From IMG/VR virus record IMGVR_UViG_3300009553_000252, positions 1 through 48,860 of that record: a stretch of 48,860 nt of DNA; one strand, given 5' to 3'. The position numbers were made by a program, and so were the translations under genes. Positions 8,227-17,429 of the stretch are shown here, in pieces. Every line of letters starts with the position of its first letter. The first letter of the stretch is position 1. The notes beneath the pieces are model-generated. The model was given only the letters and a program-made list of their open reading frames with translations. It had not been told where the DNA came from and made no database searches. Source of the DNA: a virus.

Positions 8227-8787
8227 TCAATCAACGTGCGCCCAGGAATAGCGACCCGTGATCTTCTTGACACTCGATTGGCTGATGCCAAACATTCGAG
8301 CAACAGCCATACGCGATACGCCTATGGCACGCAAGCGGCGGATTTCACGAACGTCGTTTTCAGTCAGCTTTGCGTTGCCATGCTGCTCACCTTTCAAGGC
8401 GTTTTCGGGATGCTGCTGAAATGCGGCACGCTGCTTTGTGGTCATGTCTGCCATGTTGTCATCATGGGTTCCCAAGAACAAATGATCGGGCCGAACGCAC
8501 GCATGAACATCACAGCGGTGCAATACCCAAAGATTATCAGGGATCGCGCCGTAGTGGATCAGCCACGATGCGCGATGCGCTCCCATGACATGACCCTGGT
8601 ACGAAAACTTGCCGTAACCATTCGACGGATCGGGGTCTTTCCAAAGCCAGCATGTGCCGGTTTTGTTAACCTTTTTCCAGAAGCGTGGTTCTGGGTCTTT
8701 CATAATACGAGAGTGCCGGCAATCGGGGGTGTGGTTACGGGGCGGTTGGCCGCAACGTTTGCAGCGCTTTGTGATAGAATCATCCAT
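8227..8787 (-). CDS. Free-standing HNH homing endonuclease
   Basis: 186 residues. A short CKRCG zinc-knuckle start is followed by the HNH_3-type core with WLWKD...NGYGKF, the catalytic HRCDVHACVRPDHLFLGTHDDNMADM region (His, Asn and His of the beta-beta-alpha-metal fold), and a C-terminal helix-turn-helix (ALKGEQHGNAKLT, then VSRMAVARMFGISQSSVKKI) for DNA recognition. This is the standard layout of phage free-standing homing endonucleases that cut intron- or gene-less alleles. It lies on minus between two plus-strand virion genes, 3 bases from the neck gene, and has its own promoter-like sequence at 8862. Confidence 0.9.
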   Translation of the reverse strand: MDDSITKRCKRCGQPPRNHTPDCRHSRIMKDPEPRFWKKVNKTGTCWLWKDPDPSNGYGKFSYQGHVMGAHRASWLIHYGAIPDNLWVLHRCDVHACVRPDHLFLGTHDDNMADMTTKQRAAFQQHPENALKGEQHGNAKLTENDVREIRRLRAIGVSRMAVARMFGISQSSVKKITGRYSWAHVD

Positions 8788-8861
8788 GTCGGTAGCGTCC
8801 TTCGTAGCTATCGGCCATGCCTCCGGCTGTTGGCGCAGCGCGGGGGCTTCGTGTTGCCTAC

Positions 8862-8870
8862 ATTATAGCA
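8862..8870 (-). promoter_or_regulatory. Extended -10 promoter for the HNH gene
   Basis: On minus, TGC precedes a perfect TATAAT (plus 8862-8867), an extended -10 box about 75 bases upstream of the HNH start. No good -35 is seen. The same type of box precedes the other two homing-type endonuclease genes. Confidence 0.5.
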
Positions 8871-8873
8871 CAA

Positions 8874-8899
8874 GTTTAGGGCATTAGATAGCCCTAAAC
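8874..8899 (+). other. Perfect 9-bp hairpin upstream of the tail tube gene
   Basis: GTTTAGGGC and GCCCTAAAC form a perfect stem with an 8-base loop, ending 17 bases before the tail tube start and just upstream of its GAGAGGAAA SD. No T-run follows, so it is more likely an mRNA 5' structure or processing site than a terminator. Confidence 0.5.
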
Positions 8900-8916
8900 A
8901 CAGAGAGGAAACTACA

Positions 8917-10476
8917 ATGCCAAAGCCAGGCGCAGATTTAGTCGTCACCCAGAAGCATCGTCGCGCGTTCAGTCATCGCGGCGGCCCGTCGCCCGTGAAT
9001 ACCACGCGCTATGCGGGCGCGGATGAGACCTACATGACCTTCGAGGACGACAACAACCCGATTGTCGGCGGGAGATCGCCGATTAACTTTCACGACCCGC
9101 TGCGGCGCGCGGGCGGCGCGTACCGGCTGATTGGTGAGACCACCGACGCGCCGGACTTTCCCGGCTCGACCATCAACTTCCTGGAGCGGCACGGCGGCAT
9201 TCCGTGGGCGGACTTCGATGCCGGCTGCTTTAACAACTTCTACGAGGTGGTCGGGCCGTGCAAGCGGCCGGATGACTTCATCAACGGCTGGTCGGACTTC
9301 GTGAAGATTTACAGCTACGGGCGCGCGAACAGTCACGACGAGAGCGGGCTGACCACCCAGGACAGTGACGATGTGAGCATGACCGCGATGGAGTTCGTCT
9401 TCGCGGCCATCTACAAGATCGGCGCGCTGCTGTTTGGTGAGAAGGGTGCGGGCGAGGTCGAGCGCGAAGTGGTTGATGAGGTCTATGCCGGCGGCATTGA
9501 CTGCGGACTGTGCGGCCCCGGCGACGACGGCACCAAGCGGCTGTATAGTGTCACCAAGTCGTCAGGCGCAGCCAGCCCCGGAACGCCCGCCGAGGTGATT
9601 TACACCGTGGACGGCGGCTCGACCTTCAGTCAGACCAACATCACCGGATTGGGTGGCACGGTTGACCCGACCGGGATTGACATCGTGGGCAACAACCTTG
9701 TGGTGCTGGACACGGCGGGCAACGGCTACTGGTTCGCGGAGATCAATGTGCTGACCGGCGTGCCTGGCACGTGGACGCAAGTTACGACCGGGTTCGTGGC
9801 CAGCAAGCAGCCGACCGACATCTGGGTGGCGGGGGCGAGTGAAGTGTACTTCAGCGCCAACGGCGGGTATGTGTACCGCTCAACCGACATCGCGAGCGGC
9901 GTGACCGTGATCGAGGCAGCGAACGCGAATACCAGCAACTACGTGCGCATTCACGGTCAGGATGATGACATCGTGGTTGTGGGCGATAGCGGGAAGATCG
10001 TCAAGTCAAACAATCGCGGCGTGACCTGGGCGAACGTCACGTTGTCCCCCACCAGCGCGACGGTACGCGCGATCGCTGTGCTGGACACCTACCGCTATTG
10101 GATCGGCACCTCGGGCGGGTTTGTCTACTACACCATCAACGGCGGCGAGAACTTCGTGTTGCAGACCCTGCCGGGCGGTACGCTCACCGTGATTGACGAC
10201 ATCGTGGCCGCGACCGATGAAGTGATCTACATCACCGCGCGCACCGCGACGCCGACCGGACGCCTGATCACCACCTGGAACGGTGGGCAGAAGTGGACAA
10301 GTAGCGCGGCATCGACCACGCGCATCCAGAACCTGCCGACCGCGAGCCGGTTTAACCGCATTGCGGTGCCAAGGACGGGGCAAGAGACGACCGACACGAA
10401 CACGATCGCGCTCGGTGGTCTGTCGGGCGGTGGGACTGATGGAATCTTGGAGCTTGGAATCGCGAACCGCAACTAG
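8917..10476 (+). CDS. Tail tube (major tail) protein with a C-terminal beta-propeller
   Basis: 519 residues. The first about 190 residues (with DETYMTFEDDNNPIVGG, NFHDPLRRAGG and a WSDFVKIYSYGR segment) have the size and position of a siphovirus tail tube protein. Residues about 200-519 are five to seven repeats with signatures such as VYRSTDIASG, IVKSNNRGVTWANV and VYYTINGGENF, typical of YCF48/BNR-like beta-propellers. The propeller would decorate the outside of the tail, one per tube subunit, and may bind glycans. It is followed by the tail assembly chaperones and tape measure, the usual order. It has a strong SD. Confidence 0.65.
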   Translation: MPKPGADLVVTQKHRRAFSHRGGPSPVNTTRYAGADETYMTFEDDNNPIVGGRSPINFHDPLRRAGGAYRLIGETTDAPDFPGSTINFLERHGGIPWADFDAGCFNNFYEVVGPCKRPDDFINGWSDFVKIYSYGRANSHDESGLTTQDSDDVSMTAMEFVFAAIYKIGALLFGEKGAGEVEREVVDEVYAGGIDCGLCGPGDDGTKRLYSVTKSSGAASPGTPAEVIYTVDGGSTFSQTNITGLGGTVDPTGIDIVGNNLVVLDTAGNGYWFAEINVLTGVPGTWTQVTTGFVASKQPTDIWVAGASEVYFSANGGYVYRSTDIASGVTVIEAANANTSNYVRIHGQDDDIVVVGDSGKIVKSNNRGVTWANVTLSPTSATVRAIAVLDTYRYWIGTSGGFVYYTINGGENFVLQTLPGGTLTVIDDIVAATDEVIYITARTATPTGRLITTWNGGQKWTSSAASTTRIQNLPTASRFNRIAVPRTGQETTDTNTIALGGLSGGGTDGILELGIANRN

Positions 10477-10480
10477 GGGT

Positions 10481-10517
10481 GTAACACGTGAAACACCTGT
10501 TACACAGAAGGTAACAC
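10481..10517 (+). repeat. Three GTAACAC heptamers in the tail tube/chaperone gap
   Basis: GTAACAC occurs at 10481-10487 and 10511-10517 and its complement GTGTAAC, read on plus as GTTACAC, at 10499-10505. All lie in the 41-base gap before the chaperone gene, whose SD (AGAAGG) is embedded between them. The same heptamer occurs at two early promoters. Confidence 0.45.
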
Positions 10518-11087
10518 ATGTCACAACTGATGGAACACGTGAATGGGACGCGACAGCAGGGGCGGGTGGTACCGCCCCTGCCTGAGCATACGTTCAAGGA
10601 TAGCGGCATCACAATCAAGATCCGCAAGGTCGGCCCGACCACGCAGCAGCGCTTAGCGCAGGCGATCATGAAAGAGCTGCCGGAGCCGACGCCGCCGACG
10701 GTCGAGACGGAACTGGGCGCGGAGACGAACGCCGCCGACCCGGCCTACCTCGCGGCGATGGAAGTGTGGAACACCCAGACGCGCAACGAACTGACCCAGC
10801 GCCTGCTGCTGATTGCGGCGCTTGAGGCCGAGGTCACAATAGACGACGCGGCGCGGGCGGACATCGCGCGCAAGAAGCGGCATCTGAAGTTGATCGGTAT
10901 CCCAGTGGAAGACAATCCTGACTTGACCGAGGCCGAGAACGAAAAAGTGTTTTACATCCTGCACGTCGCCGCCGGCACGCCAGAGGATCTAGGCGAGTTT
11001 AGCCAGGCCGTGATGCGCCGCTCCGTCCCGACCGAGGAGGCCGTCCAGTCACAGATCGCCACGTTTCAACGCGACCTACCGGAATAG
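10518..11087 (+). CDS. Tail assembly chaperone (first component)
   Basis: 189 residues, acidic and mostly helical, with TIKIRKVGPTTQQRLAQAI near the N-terminus and an AARADIARKKRHLKLIGI helix in the middle. Size, position between tail tube and tape measure, and a short partner frame immediately downstream fit the gpG-like tail assembly chaperones that coat the tape measure during tail assembly. The family is recognised by context and style rather than a clear motif. A second chaperone frame begins 5 bases after the stop. Confidence 0.6.
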   Translation: MSQLMEHVNGTRQQGRVVPPLPEHTFKDSGITIKIRKVGPTTQQRLAQAIMKELPEPTPPTVETELGAETNAADPAYLAAMEVWNTQTRNELTQRLLLIAALEAEVTIDDAARADIARKKRHLKLIGIPVEDNPDLTEAENEKVFYILHVAAGTPEDLGEFSQAVMRRSVPTEEAVQSQIATFQRDLPE

Positions 11088-11091
11088 AAGC

Positions 11092-11301
11092 GTGTTCGAG
11101 TTCCGCCAGATCCCGCGCTCCGGGGTGCGGTACAACATTATGCTCGAATGGTTCTTAGCCGCGCGGTGGGCGGGGCTGAACTGGTTTGACGAGTTCGACC
11201 AATTAGACGGCGAAGACATGGCCTTTGTGGTCGCTGCGTATCGCACGAACATGCAGATCGAGGCCGTGGTGCAATATTTTGCACACAAGCGACGAAAATA
11301 A
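11092..11301 (+). CDS. Tail assembly chaperone (second component)
   Basis: 69 residues from a GTG at 11092, ending directly at the tape measure start. It contains FLAARWAGLNWFDEFDQLDGEDMAFVVAAYRT, the helical pattern of the gpT-like second chaperone part, which often has a WxxFxxLxxxxQ/D-A core. The frame is open upstream well into the first chaperone gene, and its SD is poor, so it may be made as a frameshift extension (+1 or -2 relative to gpG-like) rather than, or in addition to, a free protein. Confidence 0.6.
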   Translation: MFEFRQIPRSGVRYNIMLEWFLAARWAGLNWFDEFDQLDGEDMAFVVAAYRTNMQIEAVVQYFAHKRRK

Positions 11302-13797
11302 ATGGAAGAAGCTGGCGTAAAACTTATCGCTGAAGGCGCGTCCGCCTACATGTCCGACCTCAAGTCTGCGACGGGCGCAACGGATACGTTCGTCGATACG
11401 ACCGAGAAGGGCGGCGGCATCGTCAGCAAGGCCGGCGGCATGATGGGCAGCGCCATCAAGACGGTCGCCGGTATCGCGGCGGGCCTTGGCGTGGCCGGTT
11501 TTGTCGCGCTCGGCAAGTCCATCTACGACGGCATCGGCGCGGCGAGAGAGTCGGCCAAGTTGAACGCCAGCACCGCGCAGACGATCGAGACGATGGGCAA
11601 CGCGGCCGGGCGGAGTGTCGATCAGATCACCGACCTGGCCAGCGCGCTTTCGGATGCGTCGGGGAAATCGCTCTTCGGTGACGACCAGATTCAACAGTCA
11701 GAAAACCTGCTGCTCACCTTCGGAAATATCAAGGGCGAGACGTTCGACCTTGCGACCGCCTTAACCGTCGATCTGGCCCAGGCGCTTGGCGGGGCACCGG
11801 CGGATCAGGCGATGATGCTGGGAAAAGCCCTTCAGGATCCGGTTAAAGGGATCACAGCCTTAGGCAAAGCGGGTCTGACCTTCAGTTCCGAGCAGAAAGC
11901 GATGATCGCCAGCATGGTCGAGGCCGGCGACATCGCTGGCGCGCAGGGGCTGATCATCGCAGAGCTGAATAAACAGGTCGGTGGGCAGGCGGCAGCGGCG
12001 GCCGAGGCCGAGGGCGGGTGGACACAGTTCACTGCGACGCTTGGTGAGCTGGAAGAGTCGGTCGGCGCAATGCTGCTGCCGCTCTTGAATGAGCTTGTCG
12101 GATTCCTGAACGAAAATGTCATACCAGTTGTTACTGATATGGTGGATGTCTTTGGGAGCTTCATGGAGTCAGGGGATCTTGATCTCTTGGCCGAGGATAT
12201 ACAGAAGGTTTTTGGCATCGATATCACAGCGTTTGTGGATAGTGTCACTGATACTATCGATGTCGTCATGGAGATGGTCAAGTGGTTCAACGAAGGCGGC
12301 GCAGCGTCGGTCGATCTCGGCACGCAGATCGACGATCTTAATGGCATATGGGAAAAGGTACTGAGGATCATCGGCGAGGTCGCGGGCGGGTATCAGGCGA
12401 TTATCGAGGCTGTGTTACCACAGATTCAGCAGTTTATTGCCGACCACGGCGAAGAAATACAAGCGTTCTTCAAGCAAACGTGGGACACGATTATCCAGAT
12501 TATCAACCTCGCGCTCGACATCTACCAGGCCGTGGTGCCGCCGGTGCTGCACGCCATCGCGGACTTCATTAACGACCACGGGAGCGAGATACAAAAGATA
12601 TTCACGGGCGTGTGGCAGGCCATTAGCGCCATTATCAGCGGTGCCTTAGAGACCATCAAAACGGTGCTGAAGCTCGCGCTTGACCTGATCCACGGGGATT
12701 GGGACGCGGCGTGGCAAGACATTAAGCACATTGGCGAGGTGCAGTGGGAGGCGATCAAGGGCGGTATTACGGGCTTCCTAAACGCGATCGCGGGCATATT
12801 CGACACGACGTTTAGCGATATTGTCCAGACCTGGCGAAACAACTGGGACATGCTGGTTGAGATTGCGGGCAAGGTCGTGGATCGGATGGTCGAGATCGGC
12901 GCGAATATTGTCCAGGGTATTATCGACGGTGTTCAGGGCGCGGCGGGGAGCCTGTTCTCAACGCTCCAGAACCTGGCTAGTGATGCGCTTCAGGCCGCGA
13001 AAGATGCATTAGGGGTTGGCTCGCCATCAAAAGAGTTCGCCACGATTGGCAAGTTCATGGTACAAGGCATGATGGAGGGCTTCGCGGAAACATGGCCAGA
13101 GATGACCAATCTGGTCGGCAACCTGAGTAAAGACCTGATTGACGAGATGGAGAACATCGGACAGGATATGCAGAACGCCATTGCGGGCGGCTTCGGCGCA
13201 ACCGCATCGATGGATCGGCAGATGTCGAAGAACCTTGATGAGATTGGCAAGATTCAAGATGCGTTTACCCGCAAGATTGTTGGGCAGGACTTGGACGCCT
13301 TGCAGAAGAAGGCGAATAGCCTCTTTGCTGATCCCAAGGTCGCGGCCGACTACTACAAGATGGTCAGCGGACACGAGTTCGAGACGCTGAAGATACGCCA
13401 GCAAATCGCGAAGGCCACGACCGCCGACGAGAAGGCGCGGCTTGAGCAGCAACTGGTGTTGATTAGTCGCGCACAGGATGCCGAGGTCGATCAATTCCAG
13501 GCCAAGCAAAAGGGCGTCAAAACGCCGTCAGAGCAGATAGCCGATCAGATCAACGAAGTGATGCGCGCCTTATCTGATCCGAAGCTCAAGCTGACCGACG
13601 ACCAGCTCAAGATTGTTGACCTTCTGACCGGCGTATATCAACAGTTCGCGCGCCCGCCGTCCACCGCCATGATGCCGGGCTCTCCTGGCCAGGGCGGATA
13701 CTCAAGCACCACCAATGTCAACATGCCAATCTATACGAACAATTCGCCCGCCGCGCTTCAGCAGTCGTGGGCCATTATGCAAGCGAGCATGACATGA
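11302..13797 (+). CDS. Tape measure protein
   Basis: 831 residues. The N-terminal third has tape measure features: Gly/Ala-rich hydrophobic segments (SKAGGMMGSAIKTVAGIAAG), a TMP-type repeat region with LSDASGKSLFGDDQI and a MMLGKALQDPVKGITALGKAG motif. The middle has long amphipathic helices with regular IIQIIN and FLNAIAGIF repeats, and the C-terminal part is coiled coil. The protein sets tail length; at the usual 0.15 nm per residue it predicts a tail near 125 nm. The ATG follows the chaperone stop directly. The 3' end overlaps the next gene by ATGA. Confidence 0.92.
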   Translation: MEEAGVKLIAEGASAYMSDLKSATGATDTFVDTTEKGGGIVSKAGGMMGSAIKTVAGIAAGLGVAGFVALGKSIYDGIGAARESAKLNASTAQTIETMGNAAGRSVDQITDLASALSDASGKSLFGDDQIQQSENLLLTFGNIKGETFDLATALTVDLAQALGGAPADQAMMLGKALQDPVKGITALGKAGLTFSSEQKAMIASMVEAGDIAGAQGLIIAELNKQVGGQAAAAAEAEGGWTQFTATLGELEESVGAMLLPLLNELVGFLNENVIPVVTDMVDVFGSFMESGDLDLLAEDIQKVFGIDITAFVDSVTDTIDVVMEMVKWFNEGGAASVDLGTQIDDLNGIWEKVLRIIGEVAGGYQAIIEAVLPQIQQFIADHGEEIQAFFKQTWDTIIQIINLALDIYQAVVPPVLHAIADFINDHGSEIQKIFTGVWQAISAIISGALETIKTVLKLALDLIHGDWDAAWQDIKHIGEVQWEAIKGGITGFLNAIAGIFDTTFSDIVQTWRNNWDMLVEIAGKVVDRMVEIGANIVQGIIDGVQGAAGSLFSTLQNLASDALQAAKDALGVGSPSKEFATIGKFMVQGMMEGFAETWPEMTNLVGNLSKDLIDEMENIGQDMQNAIAGGFGATASMDRQMSKNLDEIGKIQDAFTRKIVGQDLDALQKKANSLFADPKVAADYYKMVSGHEFETLKIRQQIAKATTADEKARLEQQLVLISRAQDAEVDQFQAKQKGVKTPSEQIADQINEVMRALSDPKLKLTDDQLKIVDLLTGVYQQFARPPSTAMMPGSPGQGGYSSTTNVNMPIYTNNSPAALQQSWAIMQASMT

Positions 13798-16295
13798 CCC
13801 TGCGCACCTACCGCTCACTGCCGCCGATTGTGAGTGGCTATCCGCTCGACGACGTGTGGTCGGTCATCATCCCGATCGCGCGCACAAACCTGCTGACCAA
13901 CCCAAGCCTGGAGGCGAATATCACGAACTGGACAGCGTTCGGAAGTGGCAGCATCGCGCGCTCAACCACATTCCAATACCACGGCGCGTATAGTTTAGCC
14001 ATCACACCGACCGCTGCCACGACCGACGGCGCGTTCCAGGCGCTTGCGATGACATCGGGTGTGACCTACGCGGTATCGTGCAAGTTTAAAGGCACGGTGC
14101 CGGGGCTGCGCTACCGGATCGCGGTGTACACATCGGGCGGTGTGCTCATCGCGTCGCGCGAGTTTATCGCGACGGGCCGCTGGCAGTGGCAATGGATGTA
14201 CTACACCGAGACGGCCACGCTTACCCGCAATATCGTGATCAATAAGGTCAACAGCACCAGCACCGCACTGTTCTATATTGACGGCATCCAGGCTGAGATC
14301 ATCAATGCCGGCGAGACGGTCTCGACCTACATCGATGGCGATCAATTCGGCCTGGTGCCGAACCAAAGCCCGCCCGCCTACGTTTGGAACGGCACGCCGC
14401 ATGCCTCAACGTCGAGTAGAATAGGGCAAACTCGCGCGGGAGGTATGGTGGTGCCATTCAGAAAATACGGGTTCTTGCTCACGGCAGTTATTGGACTGGG
14501 CATGGCCAGCGTGCAGAACGTCGCGACCGACTACGCCCGGATTGACGGCAGCTACGACGACTACACCCGCAAGCCCCCGCGTCAGTTTACGCTCACCGGG
14601 AGGTTCAGCGGGCGCACCTACGCCGAACTGCGGCGCAACCGGAGCGGATTAGCACAGATATTCGACCGTGACCTGATCGGTCAAGACCAGCGCTTGACGC
14701 TTCTGCGTACTGTCGAGGACGGGTACGGGCGTGTTACCTCCTCCACGATCCGCGCCTATGCGAAGTATGAGTCAGGTTTTGGCGGCTCGACCGACAACAT
14801 GCACGCCGAAACGGTGCCGATCACGTTTACCCAGAACCTTCCCGCCATCCTTGCCGATGGCGAGAGCGGGGCGACGCTCGATGTGCAGGATAGCGTGACG
14901 AACGCGAACCGCATCCTGCTACGCAGCCCGGCCGGTGTGTGGTCTGCCATCGGCACGGGCGCGGTCGGTGGCAACGTGTACGCCATCGCGCAGGGGCTGG
15001 ACGGCATCTACTACATCGGCGGCGACTTCACGAGCTTTGGCGGCGTGGCGAACACCCGCGCGATCGTGCAGTACAACCCCGTCACTGGCGTCATCGCCGC
15101 GATGGGCACGGGCGGCACCACGGTGGGCGATACGGTCAACGACATCCAGATCGCGCCCAATGGCGACGTATGGGTGATCGGCAACATTACGAACATGGGC
15201 GGCGTCGCGGCGGCGGACTTTGTTGGCCGCTGGAACGGCAGCGCCTGGAACGGCGTGGGCGTGCCGAGCGCCATCCCGACCCTGGCCGCGCCGCTCCAAT
15301 CCTGCTTTGATCTCAACGGCAACTTCTACTACCCGACCTACACCAACACCACCATCAAGAAGTGGGACGCCGTAGGGCTGGCCTGGTCAACCGTCGGCAC
15401 CGTCACGCTTGGAAGCGGCCCGCGCTCGATCATTCGCGCGCCGAGCGGCAATTTGACGGCGGGCGGCACGATGACGATTATCAACGCCGTGAACGTGACC
15501 AGCGCCGCGCACTACAATGTATCAACCGGCGCGTGGACAGCGGTGGGCGGCACCGCAGCGAGTAGCTTCGGCGCGATTGCGTATGGCGCGAACGGCTTTT
15601 TGTACGCCGCGCTGGTTGCAATGTCTGATAGCGTGCTGGGCATGAATAACGGCACGCAGTGGGTCAAGCTCGGCAACCTCAACCTTGGCGGTGCGGCGGC
15701 GAACGCCGCCGGTCTTGCGCCGCAGACGAACGGCCCCGGCATGTATATTACGGGCGACTTTACGACTACCAACGGGGTCACGCTGCCGGATAGCGTGGCG
15801 CTGTGGACGGGCGGGGCGTTCGTGCCGCTGGATGTGGACTTGCCCGGCACCGCCACCGTGTATGTCCTGCGCACCTTCCGCGACGGGAGCCTCGCGCTCG
15901 GCTTCTCGACCAGCGGCACCGCGACATCAGCAGGAACGGCGACCGTGACCAATCCCGGCACGGCGCGATCGTACCCGACGGTGGTGCTCAACGGCCCATC
16001 GAGCGGCACGGGAAGGGTGTACCAGATTGCCAACACCACCACGGGGCGCTATGTCTATCTCAATCTGACCCTGAACGCGGGCGAGACCGCGAAACTGGTG
16101 TTCCAGCCGGATAATCTTTCGTTTACATCCGACTTCCAGGGCAACATCGCCAAGACGATTATGAGCGGGAGTAATGAGGCCGATTTCTTTCTGAGTCCTG
16201 GCGCGAATACCATCACGTCCCTCTCAGCATCGAGCACCATCACGGCAGTAATCTACTACCGACCGGGGTATGCATCGATAGACGACGTGCCATAG
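13794..16295 (+). CDS. Distal tail (Dit-like) protein with carbohydrate-binding and propeller insertions
   Basis: 833 residues from the ATG overlapping the tape measure stop (ATGA); an in-frame GTG 27 bases upstream is less likely. The N-terminal 190 residues have the TNLLTNPSLEANITNW start of a CBM4/9-like jelly roll. About residues 215-360 (ARIDGSYDDYTRKPPRQFTLTGRF) look like the Dit N-terminal belt domain. About 385-680 form a propeller with delta-60-like repeats (YYIGGDFTSFGG, VWVIGNITNMGG, MYITGDFTTTNG). The last about 140 residues resemble the Dit C-terminal galectin-like fold. It probably joins tail tube to baseplate and contacts host glycans. Confidence 0.7.
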   Translation: MTLRTYRSLPPIVSGYPLDDVWSVIIPIARTNLLTNPSLEANITNWTAFGSGSIARSTTFQYHGAYSLAITPTAATTDGAFQALAMTSGVTYAVSCKFKGTVPGLRYRIAVYTSGGVLIASREFIATGRWQWQWMYYTETATLTRNIVINKVNSTSTALFYIDGIQAEIINAGETVSTYIDGDQFGLVPNQSPPAYVWNGTPHASTSSRIGQTRAGGMVVPFRKYGFLLTAVIGLGMASVQNVATDYARIDGSYDDYTRKPPRQFTLTGRFSGRTYAELRRNRSGLAQIFDRDLIGQDQRLTLLRTVEDGYGRVTSSTIRAYAKYESGFGGSTDNMHAETVPITFTQNLPAILADGESGATLDVQDSVTNANRILLRSPAGVWSAIGTGAVGGNVYAIAQGLDGIYYIGGDFTSFGGVANTRAIVQYNPVTGVIAAMGTGGTTVGDTVNDIQIAPNGDVWVIGNITNMGGVAAADFVGRWNGSAWNGVGVPSAIPTLAAPLQSCFDLNGNFYYPTYTNTTIKKWDAVGLAWSTVGTVTLGSGPRSIIRAPSGNLTAGGTMTIINAVNVTSAAHYNVSTGAWTAVGGTAASSFGAIAYGANGFLYAALVAMSDSVLGMNNGTQWVKLGNLNLGGAAANAAGLAPQTNGPGMYITGDFTTTNGVTLPDSVALWTGGAFVPLDVDLPGTATVYVLRTFRDGSLALGFSTSGTATSAGTATVTNPGTARSYPTVVLNGPSSGTGRVYQIANTTTGRYVYLNLTLNAGETAKLVFQPDNLSFTSDFQGNIAKTIMSGSNEADFFLSPGANTITSLSASSTITAVIYYRPGYASIDDVP

Positions 16296-17429
16296 ATGAG
16301 CGTTTTTACCACATTCCGCCTGGCTGATGCAAGCGGCAATCATCTGATCGAGATTGCAAACTACGCCAGCTATAACTATGTGCTCAACTGCTCGCCTGGC
16401 CAGGTGGGCGTGCTGGAACTGGAGTTGCCGCGCTCATTCGACACATCGCTGCTGTTGCGTGACGGTCGGATCGGGCCGTGGCGCTCCATTAGTAATCGCC
16501 CGCCCTATAACGACAACAATGCGCAGTTCACGATCGAGACCCTGCGCTATACCGCAACCAGAACGTTCGTACGCGCCTATCACGCGACCGGCCTGATGGA
16601 TCGGCGCATTATCGCCTACGCTGCCGGGTCGACCTACGCAAAGAAAGCGGCAGCCGCAGCGGACGATCAGATCAAGACGTTTTGGAAAGAGAATGCGGGC
16701 GCATCGATCGTGGGCGCGGATCGGGATGGCGTCGAGACGCAAGCCGACATCAGCGCGTACGTAACCACCCAGGCCAATCTCAGCACGGGCGCATCGGTCG
16801 CGAAGGCTGCCGCACGGCGCAAGCTCTTAGCGGTCGCGACGGAGCTGGCCGAGGCGTCGGCAATGGTCGGCACCTACTTGACCTTCGAGATTATCGCGCC
16901 GACCGAGACGACCCTGGAACTGCGCACGTACACCGGGCAGCGCGGCGTGGATAGGCGCGCGAGCAGTGGAGCGCCGGTCATCCTGCGCGAGCAGGCGGGC
17001 GTCTTGGAGAATGCCACCTTAGAGATTGACTACCACAACGAAAAAACGTTCGTGATTGCGGGTGGACAGGGCGAGGGCACCGCGCGCTTGATTGCGACCG
17101 CGCTGGACACGGCGCGGATGGGCGTCAGCCCGTTCGGGCGGGTGGAAGACTTCGTTGAGATGAGTAATGTCAACGACGCGACGAGCCTGCAAGACGACGC
17201 CGATAGCGGGCTGTACAATGGCCGCCCGCTGATTACGTTCACGGGCGACCTGATCGAAACACCCGCGCTGACCAGGGGGATACAGTTTGACCTGGGCGAC
17301 TTGCTCACCGCCGAAGACCCGCAGACGCACCAGCAGTATGATGTCAGGCTCGACCGCATCACCGAATCAATGAGCAGCGGACAGCGCAGCACGCAGATTG
17401 CCTTGCGCAATATTCTGGCGGTGGGCTGA
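16296..17429 (+). CDS. Baseplate hub protein, Siphovirus Gp37-like
   Basis: 377 residues. The N-terminal FRLADASGNHLIEIANYASYNY and PGQVGVLELELPRSF, the RDGRIGPWRS turn, and the C-terminal FDLGDLLTAED with QIALRN match the Siphovirus ReqiPepy6 Gp37-like family. These proteins form the tail hub below the Dit ring (Tal/gp27-like fold) and often carry the receptor-binding apparatus. Here there is no C-terminal enzyme domain. It starts immediately after the Dit-like gene stop and shares TGATG with the next gene. Confidence 0.8.
   Translation: MSVFTTFRLADASGNHLIEIANYASYNYVLNCSPGQVGVLELELPRSFDTSLLLRDGRIGPWRSISNRPPYNDNNAQFTIETLRYTATRTFVRAYHATGLMDRRIIAYAAGSTYAKKAAAAADDQIKTFWKENAGASIVGADRDGVETQADISAYVTTQANLSTGASVAKAAARRKLLAVATELAEASAMVGTYLTFEIIAPTETTLELRTYTGQRGVDRRASSGAPVILREQAGVLENATLEIDYHNEKTFVIAGGQGEGTARLIATALDTARMGVSPFGRVEDFVEMSNVNDATSLQDDADSGLYNGRPLITFTGDLIETPALTRGIQFDLGDLLTAEDPQTHQQYDVRLDRITESMSSGQRSTQIALRNILAVG

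Noticed and set aside
10653-11694. Long minus-strand frames opposite tail genes
   Set aside because: They are shadows due to high GC and codon bias of the plus-strand genes.
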